DNA of 64,000 nt, from NCBI RefSeq assembly GCF_029892105.1, contig NZ_JARZAJ010000006.1:186001-250000 (forward strand). Direction: 5' to 3'. A model generated the notes under the pieces. That model was not told the origin of the DNA, ran no database searches, and saw nothing but the letters and a program-made list of their open reading frames with translations. Origin of the DNA: Kitasatospora sp. GP82. GTDB lineage: Bacteria > Actinomycetota > Actinomycetes > Streptomycetales > Streptomycetaceae. The translations under genes were made by a program, and so were the position numbers. Positions 8,610-17,047 of this stretch are shown here, one piece after another. Position 1 is the first letter of the stretch, and every line of letters begins with the position of its first letter.

Positions 8610-9887
8610 TTGGCCCGCAAACCGAGGCCCGTCGATCCGGCCGACGGACCCATACCGGCGTTCGCGTACGACCTCCGCAAGGTACGCGAGGAGGCCGGCA
8701 ATCCCACCTACCGCGCACTCGCCACATCGGCCGGGTTCAGCGCGACCACACTGAGCGACGCCGCCGGCGGTGTCCGGCAGCCGAGTCTGGAGGTGACCCT
8801 GGCGTACGTCGGCGCGTGCGGCGGCGACGTACGCGGCTGGGAACGGCGCTGGTACGAACTCGACCGCGAACTGGCGCGCGAGCGCACCGGCTCCGCCACC
8901 GGCGCGGCCACCGCCGAGGAGGCGGCCGAGGAGACCGGAAAGGAGACACCCGCGAGCACCCCGGTGTCCCCCGAGACCCCGGCCTCCTCCGAGGGTCCCG
9001 AACTCCCGCCGCCGACGGACGGTGTCTCGGCCGGCCCCGGCAGGCTGCCGCCCTGGGCTCCCTGGTCCATCGCGGCGACAGCCGTCGCCGTCGTGGTGGT
9101 GCTCGGCCTGCTCGCGGTACGGGCGGCCGCCCCTGACCGGACGTCGCAGCCGACCGCGGCAACCGTGACCAGCCCCGCCTGCCCACCGGCCGGGCCGCCC
9201 GGATCGTTCTCCGGTACGACCTACAACGCCAACACCCTGGTCAGGGCCGGGGCAAGTCTGGGCACGCCGGTGGTGTTCCAGGCACCGTCCGGGTGCTCGC
9301 TGCAGTTCACCGGCTACTGTCTCGGCGACGTGGTGATCGACATCACCTCCGGTTCCCCGGACATGCGCTGGTTCAGGGTCAGCCAGGGCGGGGTGGTCTC
9401 CTCTGCGGTCATCCACGGCAACCCGCCGAGCACCATGCAGCCCTCCGAGTGCCCCGACTCCGTCCCGGCGCCGGCGGCGGTGTCACTCACCGTGGTCCGA
9501 CAACCCGACGAATCGGACACCGTCGAACTGCGGTCGGCCGGCCGGTATGTGGCGATCGTCGGCTACGCCGCGTACTTCGCCCCGCCCGGCAGCTCGGCGC
9601 AGAGCCCGAAGTGGCAGCAGATCGGACTCACCGACACGGCGGCAGCAGGTTTCGCGGTGGCCTGGCGGCTCGGACCGCTGCGGGTCGGGGTCCCCGCCGA
9701 CGCGACCGTCCCGGTGGTGGCGGTCGCCTGCCTCGGCGGGGGCGGGCCGACCACGGTCACCGACGCGCGGCGCATCCCGCTCGCGGCCGGTGACGGTCAG
9801 CCGGCTGCGCTCGACCGGGCCGCCCTGACCGATGCCGACCTGGTCAAGGCCGAGCAGGCCGCCTGCAAGTTCCCGCAGCGCGGCTGA
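8610..9887 (+). CDS. HTH-domain membrane protein
   Basis: Starting at the TTG at 8610, which has an AAGGAGG just upstream, this gives a 425-residue protein; an upstream in-frame GTG at 8556 lacks such a site. Residues about 10-80 form an XRE-like helix-turn-helix (AFAYDLRKVREEAGNPTYRA then FSATTLSDAAGGVRQPSLEV). A Glu/Thr/Pro-rich linker leads to one transmembrane helix (PWSIAATAVAVVVVLGLLAV, near residues 155-175), followed by about 240 residues predicted to be outside the cell, with several Cys. This layout, cytoplasmic HTH plus outer domain, is common in Streptomyces and suggests a membrane-linked regulator or sensor. Its targets and signal are unknown. A perfect hairpin terminates it. Confidence 0.8.
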   Translation: MARKPRPVDPADGPIPAFAYDLRKVREEAGNPTYRALATSAGFSATTLSDAAGGVRQPSLEVTLAYVGACGGDVRGWERRWYELDRELARERTGSATGAATAEEAAEETGKETPASTPVSPETPASSEGPELPPPTDGVSAGPGRLPPWAPWSIAATAVAVVVVLGLLAVRAAAPDRTSQPTAATVTSPACPPAGPPGSFSGTTYNANTLVRAGASLGTPVVFQAPSGCSLQFTGYCLGDVVIDITSGSPDMRWFRVSQGGVVSSAVIHGNPPSTMQPSECPDSVPAPAAVSLTVVRQPDESDTVELRSAGRYVAIVGYAAYFAPPGSSAQSPKWQQIGLTDTAAAGFAVAWRLGPLRVGVPADATVPVVAVACLGGGGPTTVTDARRIPLAAGDGQPAALDRAALTDADLVKAEQAACKFPQRG

Positions 9888-9904
9888 CCCCGGGCCGACT
9901 CCTC

Positions 9905-9945
9905 CGTGGACCACGCAGGCATCCCCACCCTGCGTGGTCCACGGC
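9905..9945 (+). terminator. hairpin terminator
   Basis: A perfect 16-bp inverted repeat (ccgtggaccacgcagg and its complement) with a 9-base loop begins about 17 bases after the stop of the HTH membrane protein. No T-run follows, as is common for actinobacterial terminators. Confidence 0.85.
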
Positions 9946-10071
9946 GCGACCGGGACGATACGGCCGCCCCGGAGACTGGCGACGGCAACGGCCGCTCACC
10001 GTCGGGACCCTGTCGGGCCGTCAACACGAGCGCCGTCGCACTGTCCTGTACCCAGCTCGGAGAGGCGACCC

Positions 10072-11055
10072 TTGAAACTCACCCGACTCCTGCGCCGGAT
10101 ATCCGGTGCGGCGACCGCCGCGGCCCTTGGCCTGGGCCTGCTGACCCTCACGACCTCGCCCGCCGCCGCGGCCACCGGCGGCGGCGCGGCAGCGCTGGCC
10201 GCCGCCAACGTGGCCATGACCGCCGGCACCTGTGCCAACACCCCCACCCACAACAGTCTGGGCGGCGACCAGTTCGAGCACAGCTGCGCGGGTGGCGGCT
10301 CGGGCGGCCCCGAGTACTGGTGCGCGGACTTCGCCCAGTGGGTCTGGAGCAACTCCGGCTTCTACACCGGCGGACTCGACGCCGCAGCGGCCAGCTTCTA
10401 CACCTACGGCGAGACCAACGGCACCCTGCACACCTCGGCCTCGTACAACCCGCAGCCCGGCGACGCCGTCGTGTACGGCAGCACCCAGGACTCCGTGATC
10501 CACCATGTCGGCATCGTCACCGCGGTGAACGCGGACGGATCCGTCACCACCGCCAACGGCGACTGGAACGGCAAGGCGAACGCCACCTCTATGGCCGACT
10601 ACGCGGTCAGCTCCAAGGTCGTCTCGATCACCATCCCGGCCGGCCAGAAGGCCGTCGGCAGCGTGCCCTCCACCGTGGACCCGGCCGACGGCTACATCAT
10701 CAAGGGCTACACCACGCCGACCGCGACCGCCCCCGCCAACCCGTACAGCCCGAGCGCGGTCTGCGGCAGCGGCTACAGCGTGGTCGACACGCACGACCTC
10801 GGCGGCGCCGCCGTCTACCTGCTCTACAGCGGCTCCACCGGCCGCAACTGCGTGGTCACCCTCGCCGCCAAGCCGAGCGGCGCCGTCCCGATGAACGCCA
10901 CGCTGAGCGTCCAGGGCGGCACCTCCACCAGCAACCCCGGAAGCTTCACGTACTACGCAGGGCCGGTCTCCGCGTACGCCGCCGGCTCGTGCGTGCAGTG
11001 GGGCGGCGCGTACCAGGGCGCCTCGTGGACCAGCGACTGGAGCCACTGCGGCTGA
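10072..11055 (+). CDS. secreted CHAP-domain protein (putative cell-wall hydrolase)
   Basis: The TTG at 10072 (GGAGAGG upstream) begins a 327-residue protein with a classic signal peptide (KLTRLLRRISGAATAAALGLG through SPAAAA). The CHAP fold follows: EYWCADFAQWVW holds the catalytic Cys, and SVIHHVGIVTAVN holds the catalytic His, with DGSVTTANGDWNG behind it. CHAP enzymes cut peptidoglycan as amidases or endopeptidases. A C-terminal region of about 100 residues has four Cys and aromatic residues (CGSGYSVVDTHDLGG ... SCVQWGG), probably a beta-rich wall-associated module. The gene stands between a terminated regulator gene and the SARP regulator, all on the plus strand. The exact bond cleaved is unknown. 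Confidence 0.85.
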   Translation: MKLTRLLRRISGAATAAALGLGLLTLTTSPAAAATGGGAAALAAANVAMTAGTCANTPTHNSLGGDQFEHSCAGGGSGGPEYWCADFAQWVWSNSGFYTGGLDAAAASFYTYGETNGTLHTSASYNPQPGDAVVYGSTQDSVIHHVGIVTAVNADGSVTTANGDWNGKANATSMADYAVSSKVVSITIPAGQKAVGSVPSTVDPADGYIIKGYTTPTATAPANPYSPSAVCGSGYSVVDTHDLGGAAVYLLYSGSTGRNCVVTLAAKPSGAVPMNATLSVQGGTSTSNPGSFTYYAGPVSAYAAGSCVQWGGAYQGASWTSDWSHCG

Positions 11056-11243
11056 GAGCGTCCGCCAGTAGGCAACCCGTCAGGACGGGGGATGGTGCAA
11101 CCGGCTCCGGTGAGTGCCCACTGGCCGAGCCTCCAGGACCCGCACGTCCGTGACCTGCGGTGCAGGACTCGCACCCGCGTTGTACGGAATTGATTGTCCG
11201 GCGCCACGGATCCTCGCCGGACAACCCGGAACGAGGTTGGATC

Positions 11244-11315
11244 GGTACCGACGGCCGGCGGCAGCGAGCAGCAACGGGGGCAAGCCGCACGGGGGCGCCG
11301 CCGGCCGTCGGTACC
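11244..11315. repeat. 19-bp perfect inverted repeat upstream of SARP regulator
   Basis: Arms ggtaccgacggccggcggc (11244-11262) and its exact complement (11297-11315) enclose 34 bases; ggatc/gatcc outside the arms extends the symmetry with a short offset. The repeat ends 29 bases before the regulator's ATG. With so large a loop it could be a terminator for the CHAP gene, a leader-RNA structure or a protein-binding site. Nothing in the sequence decides among these. Confidence 0.75.
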
Positions 11316-11344
11316 AGTTGTCCGATCCACCGAGCGGGGGGCAG

Positions 11345-13207
11345 ATGGAATTCGGGATCCTGGGACCACTGCAGATCCGGGACGACGCGGAACTCCGCGT
11401 CGTTCCGGCTGCCAAGCAGCGCGTGCTGCTGGCGGCACTGCTGATCCGGCGAGGACAGGTGGTACCGGCGGGGCAGCTGGCGGACACCGTCTGGGACACC
11501 CGCCCACCGCGCAGCGCCTCCACCACCCTGCGCAACTACGTGATGCGGCTGCGCAAGGGCCTTGGCCCGGCCGGCGAGCGGATCGAGACCCGGGCAGGCG
11601 GCTACCTGATCAACGTCGACCCGGACGAGTTCGACGCCCACCGGTTCACCGTCCTGCAGGAGCTCGGCGGCGAAGCGCTGAGGCACGGGGTACCGGCACG
11701 CGCCGCCGCACTGTTCGACGAGGCGCTCGGGCTCTGGCGCGGTCCGGCCCTGGTGGACGTGGACTCGGACGCGCTGCACCGGGCGGAGGCCGAGCGGCTC
11801 GCCGAGGCCCGGCTCGACGTCCTGGAGTCCAAGCTGGAGGCCGAACTCCAGCTCGGCCACCACGCCGCGCTCTTCGGCGAGCTGCGCCTGCTCACCGCCG
11901 CCCACCCGGAACGGGAGCGCTTCTGGGTGCAGCTGATGACCGCGCTGTACCGCAGCGGCCGGCAGTCCGAGGCGCTCGCCGTCTACCGGCAGGTCCGCCG
12001 GTTCCTCGGCGAGGAGATCGGCGTCGAGCCCGGCACCGAGTTACGCGCCATCCACCAGCGGATCCTGTGCGCCGACCCCGACCTGGACGAGCTGGCGCCC
12101 AGACAGGGGGCCGCGGAGCGCGGCACCCTCCACCTCGCCACCGTGACGCCCTTCCAGCTGCCGCCCGACCTCCCGGACTTCACCGGCCGCGCGGCTGAGA
12201 CGGCCGACCTGACGGCACGGCTCACCGCCGGCGGGCGGCGCGTGCCGCTGGTCGCGGTGGTCTCCGGCGGGCCGGGCAGCGGCAAGAGCGCCCTCGCGGT
12301 CCACGTCGCCCACGCCGTCCGGGCCGGTCATCCGGACGGCATCCTCTACGCCGACCTGCGCGGCACCCACCGCGAACCCACCGCACCGTGCACCGTGCTG
12401 CACGGCTTCCTGCTGGCGCTCGGTGTGCCGGCCTGCGCGATCCCGGGCGGCACCGCCGAACGCACGGCGCTGTACCGCTCGATGCTGGCCGGCCGGCGGC
12501 TGCTGGTCGTCCTCGACGACGCGCGGGACGCTGCCCAGGTCCGACCGCTGCTGCCCGCCGACCCGGCCAACACCGCCCTGGTCACCGGCCGGGGCCGGCT
12601 CACCGATCTCGCCGGGGCGCACCTCGTCCAGCCGGCGGCGATGTCCGACCGGGAGGCCCGTATCTTCCTGGCCCGAGCCTCGGGCCAGACCCGGACGACC
12701 GGCGACCCGCATGCGGCCGCCGCCCTGGTCCGGGTCTGCGGGGGCCTGCCGCTTGCCCTGCGGATCTGCGCGGCCCGGCTCGCCGCCCGGCCGTCCTGGA
12801 CCGCCCGCGAGCTGGCCGACCGGCTCACCGCCGACGGCCGGCTCCTCGACGAGCTCCGCGCCGGCGACCTGGACGTCCGGGCCGCCTTCGACGGCACCCA
12901 CGACGCCCTGGACCCGGCCGCCGCCCGTGCCTTCCGGCTGCTCGCCCTCGGTGGCGCCCCGAGTCTGCGGGTCGAGGCGGCCGCCCGCATCCTCGGCGAA
13001 CCGGTCCCCCTCACCGAGCGGCTCCTCGAACGTCTGGTCGCCGCCCACCTGCTGAGCACCCCCGAGGCCGGCGAGTACCGCTACGACGACCTGCTGCTCG
13101 TCTACGCCCGCGAGCAGAGCCTGCGCCTCGACAGCGAGCTGGACCGCCGCCGGGCGCAGGAGCAGGCCGCGCAGCGCACCGGGCCCCTGGTGGCCATGGC
13201 CTGCTGA
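11345..13207 (+). CDS. SARP/AfsR-type transcriptional regulator with NB-ARC-like NTPase
   Basis: A 620-residue protein. Residues 1-95 form the OmpR-like winged helix of SARPs (FGILGPLQIRD ... QRVLLAALLI ... LRNYVMRLRKGL ... GYLINV), followed by the bacterial transcriptional activation domain (about 95-245, ending RFLGEEIGVEPGTELRAIHQ). From about residue 290 comes a STAND NTPase: VSGGPGSGKSALAVHVAH (Walker A), RRLLVVLDDARD (Walker B) and GGLPLALRICAARL. The TPR/WD C-terminus of AfsR is missing, so it is shorter than AfsR. Such proteins activate antibiotic or developmental genes. Codon 233 (12041-12043) is TTA, implying dependence on the bldA tRNA. The ATG at 11345 has a weak G-rich ribosome site. 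Confidence 0.9.
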   Translation: MEFGILGPLQIRDDAELRVVPAAKQRVLLAALLIRRGQVVPAGQLADTVWDTRPPRSASTTLRNYVMRLRKGLGPAGERIETRAGGYLINVDPDEFDAHRFTVLQELGGEALRHGVPARAAALFDEALGLWRGPALVDVDSDALHRAEAERLAEARLDVLESKLEAELQLGHHAALFGELRLLTAAHPERERFWVQLMTALYRSGRQSEALAVYRQVRRFLGEEIGVEPGTELRAIHQRILCADPDLDELAPRQGAAERGTLHLATVTPFQLPPDLPDFTGRAAETADLTARLTAGGRRVPLVAVVSGGPGSGKSALAVHVAHAVRAGHPDGILYADLRGTHREPTAPCTVLHGFLLALGVPACAIPGGTAERTALYRSMLAGRRLLVVLDDARDAAQVRPLLPADPANTALVTGRGRLTDLAGAHLVQPAAMSDREARIFLARASGQTRTTGDPHAAAALVRVCGGLPLALRICAARLAARPSWTARELADRLTADGRLLDELRAGDLDVRAAFDGTHDALDPAAARAFRLLALGGAPSLRVEAAARILGEPVPLTERLLERLVAAHLLSTPEAGEYRYDDLLLVYAREQSLRLDSELDRRRAQEQAAQRTGPLVAMAC

Positions 13208-13229
13208 GGGGTCGGCCTCCAGGGCCGGA

Positions 13230-13709
13230 CGACGTAGGCGGTCATCGTCCTGGCCATGCTGGCCGTCGGCACCGGCTTCCGGTCACCATGGGTACCCGGA
13301 CTGCCCAGGCCCGCGACCTCCACGGCCGCCTCGCCCTCGCTCGGCCACGCCGGAGCCAACGGGCCCCGGCGAACGTGTACGACGTCGCGCCGGACTGCGT
13401 CAGCGCGGTGCCGGGCAGCGGGCGCAGCACCTGCACGGTGCAGAAGACGACCGCCGGCAGCACGACCAGCGGGGTCCAGATCTTCACCCGGCGCAGCACG
13501 GTACGCCACAGCGTCGGCCGCGGCGGAGGCGTGTTCGTCAGCTCGGCGAGCACCTTCAGCGGCTCCTCCGGCGGCACCGGCTGCTCCCTGGTCCGCTCCC
13601 GCTCGGCAAGCCCGCCGGTCCCAACGGCCATGGCGACCGTCGCCGCCCCAGCGGGCTCTTCGGGCGTGGACGGCTCCTCGGGGGTGCGCCATGAACGACG
13701 CCCCGTCAC
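13230..13709 (-). pseudogene. D-alanyl-D-alanine carboxypeptidase remnant
   Basis: From a GTG at 13709 the frame encodes a Pro/Glu-rich cytoplasmic region, then LWRTVLRRVKIWTPLVVLP, a transmembrane segment typical of the N-terminus of large Streptomyces D,D-carboxypeptidases, followed by SGATSYTFAG. A frame change near 13380 is then needed to continue with PAWPSEGEAAVEVAGLGSPG and KPVPTASMARTMTAYVV. This is the region of the catalytic SxxK motif; here it reads S-M-A-R, so the Lys is Arg. Homology ends near 13230, immediately behind the SARP gene; the rest of the penicillin-binding domain is gone. The gene is clearly dead: truncated, frameshifted and lacking the catalytic Lys. Confidence 0.78.
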
Positions 13710-13911
13710 CGATATTCAAGCCGACGGCCCGGGCCGACCTGTGACCTGTCGCCACACCCGTCGGCAGGCGCTCCGCCGCACCGCCCAACCCGCAGACGAG
13801 GGCGGCACACCCACCGGTTCCCGGATATAGCGATCATCCGGCAATAGGCGTTCGGACAACGGCGTGGACCGTGCGGCCTCACCTACCGGTCCCGCTGCGG
13901 TCGTGATTCGC

Positions 13912-14478
13912 TCAGTCCGGGGCAGGGGTGGGGAGTTGGGCGAGCAGTTGGCCGGTGGTGATGAGCTGGCCTGATCCGATGAAGCGGGTGGCGATGCGCA
14001 GGGCGGCATCGTGCACGGCGGAACCGGCGTCGCTGGCGGTGGCATCGGTGAGCAGCCAAGGGGTGTAACCGAGTTCGAAGGCGTCGGCCACGGACTTGAG
14101 GACGCAGCTGTCGGTGGCGATACCGCAGAAGACGATGTGGTGCCAGCCTTCCCGTTCAGCCAGGGCGGTGCCTTCGGGGGTGAAGCAGGTATAGGCGGGC
14201 TTGTCGATGACGGCGAGCGCCCGGCGGGCGTGCTCGGCGAGTTCGGGGGCGAGGTCCGTCTCGGGCGAGGTCTGGAGGCGGGTCCAGTGCAGCAGTCGTT
14301 CGAACGGGCTGCCGGGGCTGTTGAGATAGCGGGTGAAGACCACCGGGCGGTGGGCCTGCTGCCAGCGGTCGACCAGGCCGGTGATGGTGGGCAGGAGGTG
14401 ACGGGTGTGCTGGTTGAGGAAGCCGTTCTGCATGTCGATGACGACCAGTGCGGCGCCGGCCGCCTCGGTGGTGTTCAT
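13912..14478 (-). CDS. isochorismatase-like cysteine hydrolase
   Basis: A 188-residue protein with the complete catalytic triad of the family: Asp in LVVIDMQNGFL, Lys in AVIDKPAYTCF, and the nucleophilic Cys in VFCGIATDSCVLKSV. Length and the C-terminal DATASDAGSAVHDAALRI region also match. Members hydrolyse isochorismate, nicotinamide, or N-carbamoyl compounds; the specific substrate cannot be assigned. AGGAG precedes the ATG at 14478. The gene lies downstream of an SGNH hydrolase gene on the same strand but is separated from it by a strong hairpin, so it probably has its own promoter. Confidence 0.9.
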   Translation of the reverse strand: MNTTEAAGAALVVIDMQNGFLNQHTRHLLPTITGLVDRWQQAHRPVVFTRYLNSPGSPFERLLHWTRLQTSPETDLAPELAEHARRALAVIDKPAYTCFTPEGTALAEREGWHHIVFCGIATDSCVLKSVADAFELGYTPWLLTDATASDAGSAVHDAALRIATRFIGSGQLITTGQLLAQLPTPAPD

Positions 14479-14540
14479 GGTGTGCTCAACTCCTGTCCGT
14501 CAGGCCACAGCGTCGCGCAGGGCTCCCCGGCGCTCTACTC

Positions 14541-14585
14541 AAGCCCGATTGGTGACTTACTGTGAGCGTGTCACCAACCGGGCTT
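14541..14585 (-). terminator. hairpin between SGNH hydrolase and cysteine hydrolase genes
   Basis: Arms of 16 bp (aagcccgattggtgac and its complement with one mismatch) enclose a 13-base loop, beginning about 18 bases beyond the stop of the SGNH hydrolase gene. The minus-strand tail runs from the stem into gagtagagc. The best reading is a transcription terminator for the upstream gene; because it ends about 60 bases before the next start, a regulatory role is also possible. Confidence 0.75.
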
Positions 14586-14602
14586 GACGACCTCATTGGG
14601 AA

Positions 14603-15808
14603 TCAGTAGCGGGGCGCGCTGGCGAACGTGGCCAAAGACCCCGCGAAGGGGCCGCCGTCGCCGAAGGCCAGCGCCGCGAAGTTCCCGCCGATGCGGCGGT
14701 GGCCGGCGGCGTCGGGGTGGACCTCGTCGGGCAGCGGCAGCTCGGCGTAGTCGGCCTCGCCGTAAAGCGAACGGCCGTCCAGGTAGTGCAGGTTCGGGTC
14801 GTCGGCCGCCCGCTGCTCGACGATGCGGGTGAGCTCGTCGCGGATGACGTTCAGCGTCAGGCGGCCCGCGGCGCGCTCGGCCGGGTCGCCGGTGGCTTTG
14901 AACCGCACCGTCCCGCCGTCGAAGTCCGGCGCGAGGGGGCCGGGGGTGTCCTCCTGGACGGGGCACAGGACGGGAGAGACGACCAGCAGCGGGGTGTCCG
15001 GGTGGCCATCGCGGATCGTGTCGAGGAAGCCGTGCACCGCAGGGCCGAAGGCACGCAGCCGCATCACGTCGGCGTTGACGATGTTGATGCCGATCTTGAC
15101 GCTGATCAGGTCCGCCGGGGTGTCGCGCATCGCGCGTGCGGTGAACGGGTCGAGCAGCGCGCTGCCGCCGAACCCCAGGTTGACCAGCTCCACACCGCCC
15201 TGGGCGGCGGCCAGCGCCGGCCAAGTGGTGGTCGGGGTGGCGGCGTTGGAGCCGTGGCTGATCGAACTGCCGTGGTGCAGCCACACGCGACGGCCGCGCT
15301 CCGGTGCGGGCTCGACCGGGGCGTCGGTGCGCAGGGCGATCAGCTCGGTGATCTCCGTGTGGGGCAGCCAGATCTCGATGTCCTTGTCGCCCGTGGCCAG
15401 GTCGGCGAACCGGGCCGTGCCGGGCGGGCCCTCGTGCAGCTCGACCTCCTGGGTGGCCATGTCGAGGGTACGCACGTTGCCGCCGGCCACGGTGGCCCGG
15501 GCCGCGAGCCGACCGTCGACGAGCAGGTCGTACACGCCGTCCGCCGGAGCCGGGGCCGGGACGCCTCGGTAGGCCCTCTTCGTGGGAAGCGTGTCCAGTT
15601 CGATGGTGGTGGCTCGGGTGCGGAAGGCCAGGCGTACGCCGGAAGGCTGGGCTTCGGCCATGGCCAGCTGGCCGTCGGGGATCTGCCGCCGGGCCCACAG
15701 GGGCAGCCGGTGCGGCAGCAGGCCGTGCGCGGTGCGTTCCACGTCGAGGGCGCCGCGCAGCAGTTCCGGGGCGATGGGGGTGGTGATCCAGTTGTCCTGA
15801 GCGTTCAT
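14603..15808 (-). CDS. SGNH/GDSL-family hydrolase
   Basis: A 401-residue protein from the ATG at 15808 (MNAQDNWITTPIAPELL). The N-terminal 170 residues look beta-rich (VRLAFRTRATTIELDTLP ... VYDLLVDGRL), as in two-domain esterases with an N-terminal jelly-roll. The catalytic domain follows: VWLHHGSSISHGSNA carries the nucleophilic Ser, LVNLGFGGSALL the Gly of block II, VKIGINIVNAD the block III Asn, and LPDEVHPDAAGHRRIG the Asp-x-x-His of block V. All four SGNH blocks are thus present. No signal peptide, so it should act in the cytoplasm. It may deacetylate or de-esterify sugars or small metabolites. The TetR gene upstream is on the same strand. Confidence 0.85.
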   Translation of the reverse strand: MNAQDNWITTPIAPELLRGALDVERTAHGLLPHRLPLWARRQIPDGQLAMAEAQPSGVRLAFRTRATTIELDTLPTKRAYRGVPAPAPADGVYDLLVDGRLAARATVAGGNVRTLDMATQEVELHEGPPGTARFADLATGDKDIEIWLPHTEITELIALRTDAPVEPAPERGRRVWLHHGSSISHGSNAATPTTTWPALAAAQGGVELVNLGFGGSALLDPFTARAMRDTPADLISVKIGINIVNADVMRLRAFGPAVHGFLDTIRDGHPDTPLLVVSPVLCPVQEDTPGPLAPDFDGGTVRFKATGDPAERAAGRLTLNVIRDELTRIVEQRAADDPNLHYLDGRSLYGEADYAELPLPDEVHPDAAGHRRIGGNFAALAFGDGGPFAGSLATFASAPRY

Positions 15809-15914
15809 TGTCCCAGCTTGTTGATCGGCGCGTCCGAGTCGTCCGGACACGCCGATACGTCAAAGTCGAGCGGTCAGTGGCCGGTGGCCGGTGGCCGGTG
15901 CCGTGGGGGCGCGG

Positions 15915-16484
15915 TCAGGACCTGGGCCAGTTGCGCAGCTGGGCGTCGAGGGAATCCAGGATCCATGACCAGGTTTCCTGCGAGTCGGGGGCGCTGTGGC
16001 TGAAGCCGCCGGCCATCTCCAGGCTGACGTAGCCGTGGAAGATGCTGCCCAGCATCCGGACCGCGTGTGTCCGGTCCGGCTCCGTCAGGTCGTAGCCGCG
16101 CAGAATCGCCCGCGTCATCTGCGCGTGCCTGCCGCCGGCGCTGGCCGCCGCCGTCTCCGGGTCGAGTCGCAGCTGCGCCGCGGCGTAGCGGCCGGGGTGC
16201 TCCCGGGCGTAGTCGCGATAGGCGTTGGCGAAGGCGGTCAGGGCGTCCTTGCCGGCGCGCCCGGCCAGGGCGGCGGCGACCCGGTCCGCCAGTTCCTCCA
16301 GGGCGAGTAGGGCGATCTTCGCCTTGAGGTCCTGGGAGCTCTTGATGTGCGAGTACAGGCTCGCGGTCGTGACGTCGAACCGCCTGGCGAGTGCCGGGAC
16401 GGTCACCTTGTCGAAGCCGACCTCGTCGGCCAGTTCCGCCCCAGCCTGGGCGAGACGCTCCGTGGTCAGTCCTGCTCGTGCCAT
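15915..16484 (-). CDS. TetR-family transcriptional regulator (WHG-type C-terminus)
   Basis: A 190-residue protein from the ATG at 16484, with GGGAGGG upstream; a GTG six bases earlier is less likely. Residues 5-50 are the TetR HTH (LTTERLAQAGAELADEVGFD then VPALARRFDVTTASLYSHIK). The C-terminal ligand/dimer domain carries SIFHGYVSLEMAGGF, typical of the TetR_C_33/WHG group. It is divergent from the FBP-domain gene with only 71 bases between starts, and an imperfect palindrome in that gap is its likely operator. A short tandem gtggccg array lies just beyond its stop. Likely a repressor of itself and the FBP gene; ligand unknown. Confidence 0.9.
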   Translation of the reverse strand: MARAGLTTERLAQAGAELADEVGFDKVTVPALARRFDVTTASLYSHIKSSQDLKAKIALLALEELADRVAAALAGRAGKDALTAFANAYRDYAREHPGRYAAAQLRLDPETAAASAGGRHAQMTRAILRGYDLTEPDRTHAVRMLGSIFHGYVSLEMAGGFSHSAPDSQETWSWILDSLDAQLRNWPRS

Positions 16485-16519
16485 GACCACCCTCCCTTCC
16501 GGCAGAGTCGATTAAGATT

Positions 16520-16555
16520 TTGCCTAATCGATTTAGGAAACTTAGCCTACCACTC
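16520..16555 (+). promoter_or_regulatory. leaderless promoter with overlapping TetR-type operator
   Basis: ttgcct (16520-16525) and tagcct (16543-16548) are 17 bases apart, and the -10 ends 7 bases before the ATG at 16556, which places the start of transcription at or beside the A of the ATG. No Shine-Dalgarno precedes the ATG, in keeping with a leaderless mRNA. The near-palindrome cctaatcgatttagg (16523-16537) covers the spacer, where a bound repressor would block polymerase; the divergent TetR gene is the obvious source. Confidence 0.6.
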
Positions 16556-17047
16556 ATGAAGCCACTGACTGAGCAAGAGATCCGTGCCGGGTTCGTGAAC
16601 TGCGGCAAGGGCGCGGCGAAGCGTCTGTTCGTCCCGCGCGACCTGGCCGACCGGCCATGGGACGACCTGGACTTCCTCGGCTGGCGAGACCCCCAGTCCC
16701 CTGATCGCGCCTGTCTCGTGGCCGAGCTGGACGGCCGCCCGGTTGGCGTCGTGCTGCGCAGTTCCGGCCCCAGTTCCCGGCAGGCCCGGCGCAGCATGTG
16801 CTCGGTGTGCGTGACCACCCACACCGGCGGCGTCTCCCTGATGGTCGCGCCGCGGGCCGGGAAGGGCGGGCAGCAGGGCAACTCGGTGGGCGCCTACCTG
16901 TGCAGCGACCTCGCCTGCTCGCTCTACGTACGCGGCCAGAAGGACTCGGGCGTCGGCGCCCGGCTCCACGAGTCGATCACTCTGGAAGAGAAGATCCAGC
17001 GGACTGCGTCCAATATCGCCGCGTTCATCGCCAAGGTGACCGCATGA
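16556..17047 (+). CDS. FBP-domain (treble-clef zinc finger) protein
   Basis: A 163-residue protein starting MKPLTEQEIRAGFVNCGKG, the hallmark of actinobacterial FBP-domain proteins. The C-terminal half contains a four-Cys zinc finger: MCSVCVTTH and AYLCSDLACSLYVRG, with SLMVAPRAGKGGQQGN between. The name comes from similarity to the C-terminus of elongation factor G-binding proteins; a ribosome- or EF-G-related role has been reported for relatives, but no activity can be claimed here. Length fits the family. The divergent TetR gene is a frequent neighbour and likely controls it through the operator in the promoter. Confidence 0.88.
   Translation: MKPLTEQEIRAGFVNCGKGAAKRLFVPRDLADRPWDDLDFLGWRDPQSPDRACLVAELDGRPVGVVLRSSGPSSRQARRSMCSVCVTTHTGGVSLMVAPRAGKGGQQGNSVGAYLCSDLACSLYVRGQKDSGVGARLHESITLEEKIQRTASNIAAFIAKVTA

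Noticed and set aside
7715..8707. A 330-codon minus-strand frame taken as one gene
   Set aside because: Only its middle matches the coding text; the coherent protein needs two frame changes and is annotated as a pseudogene instead.
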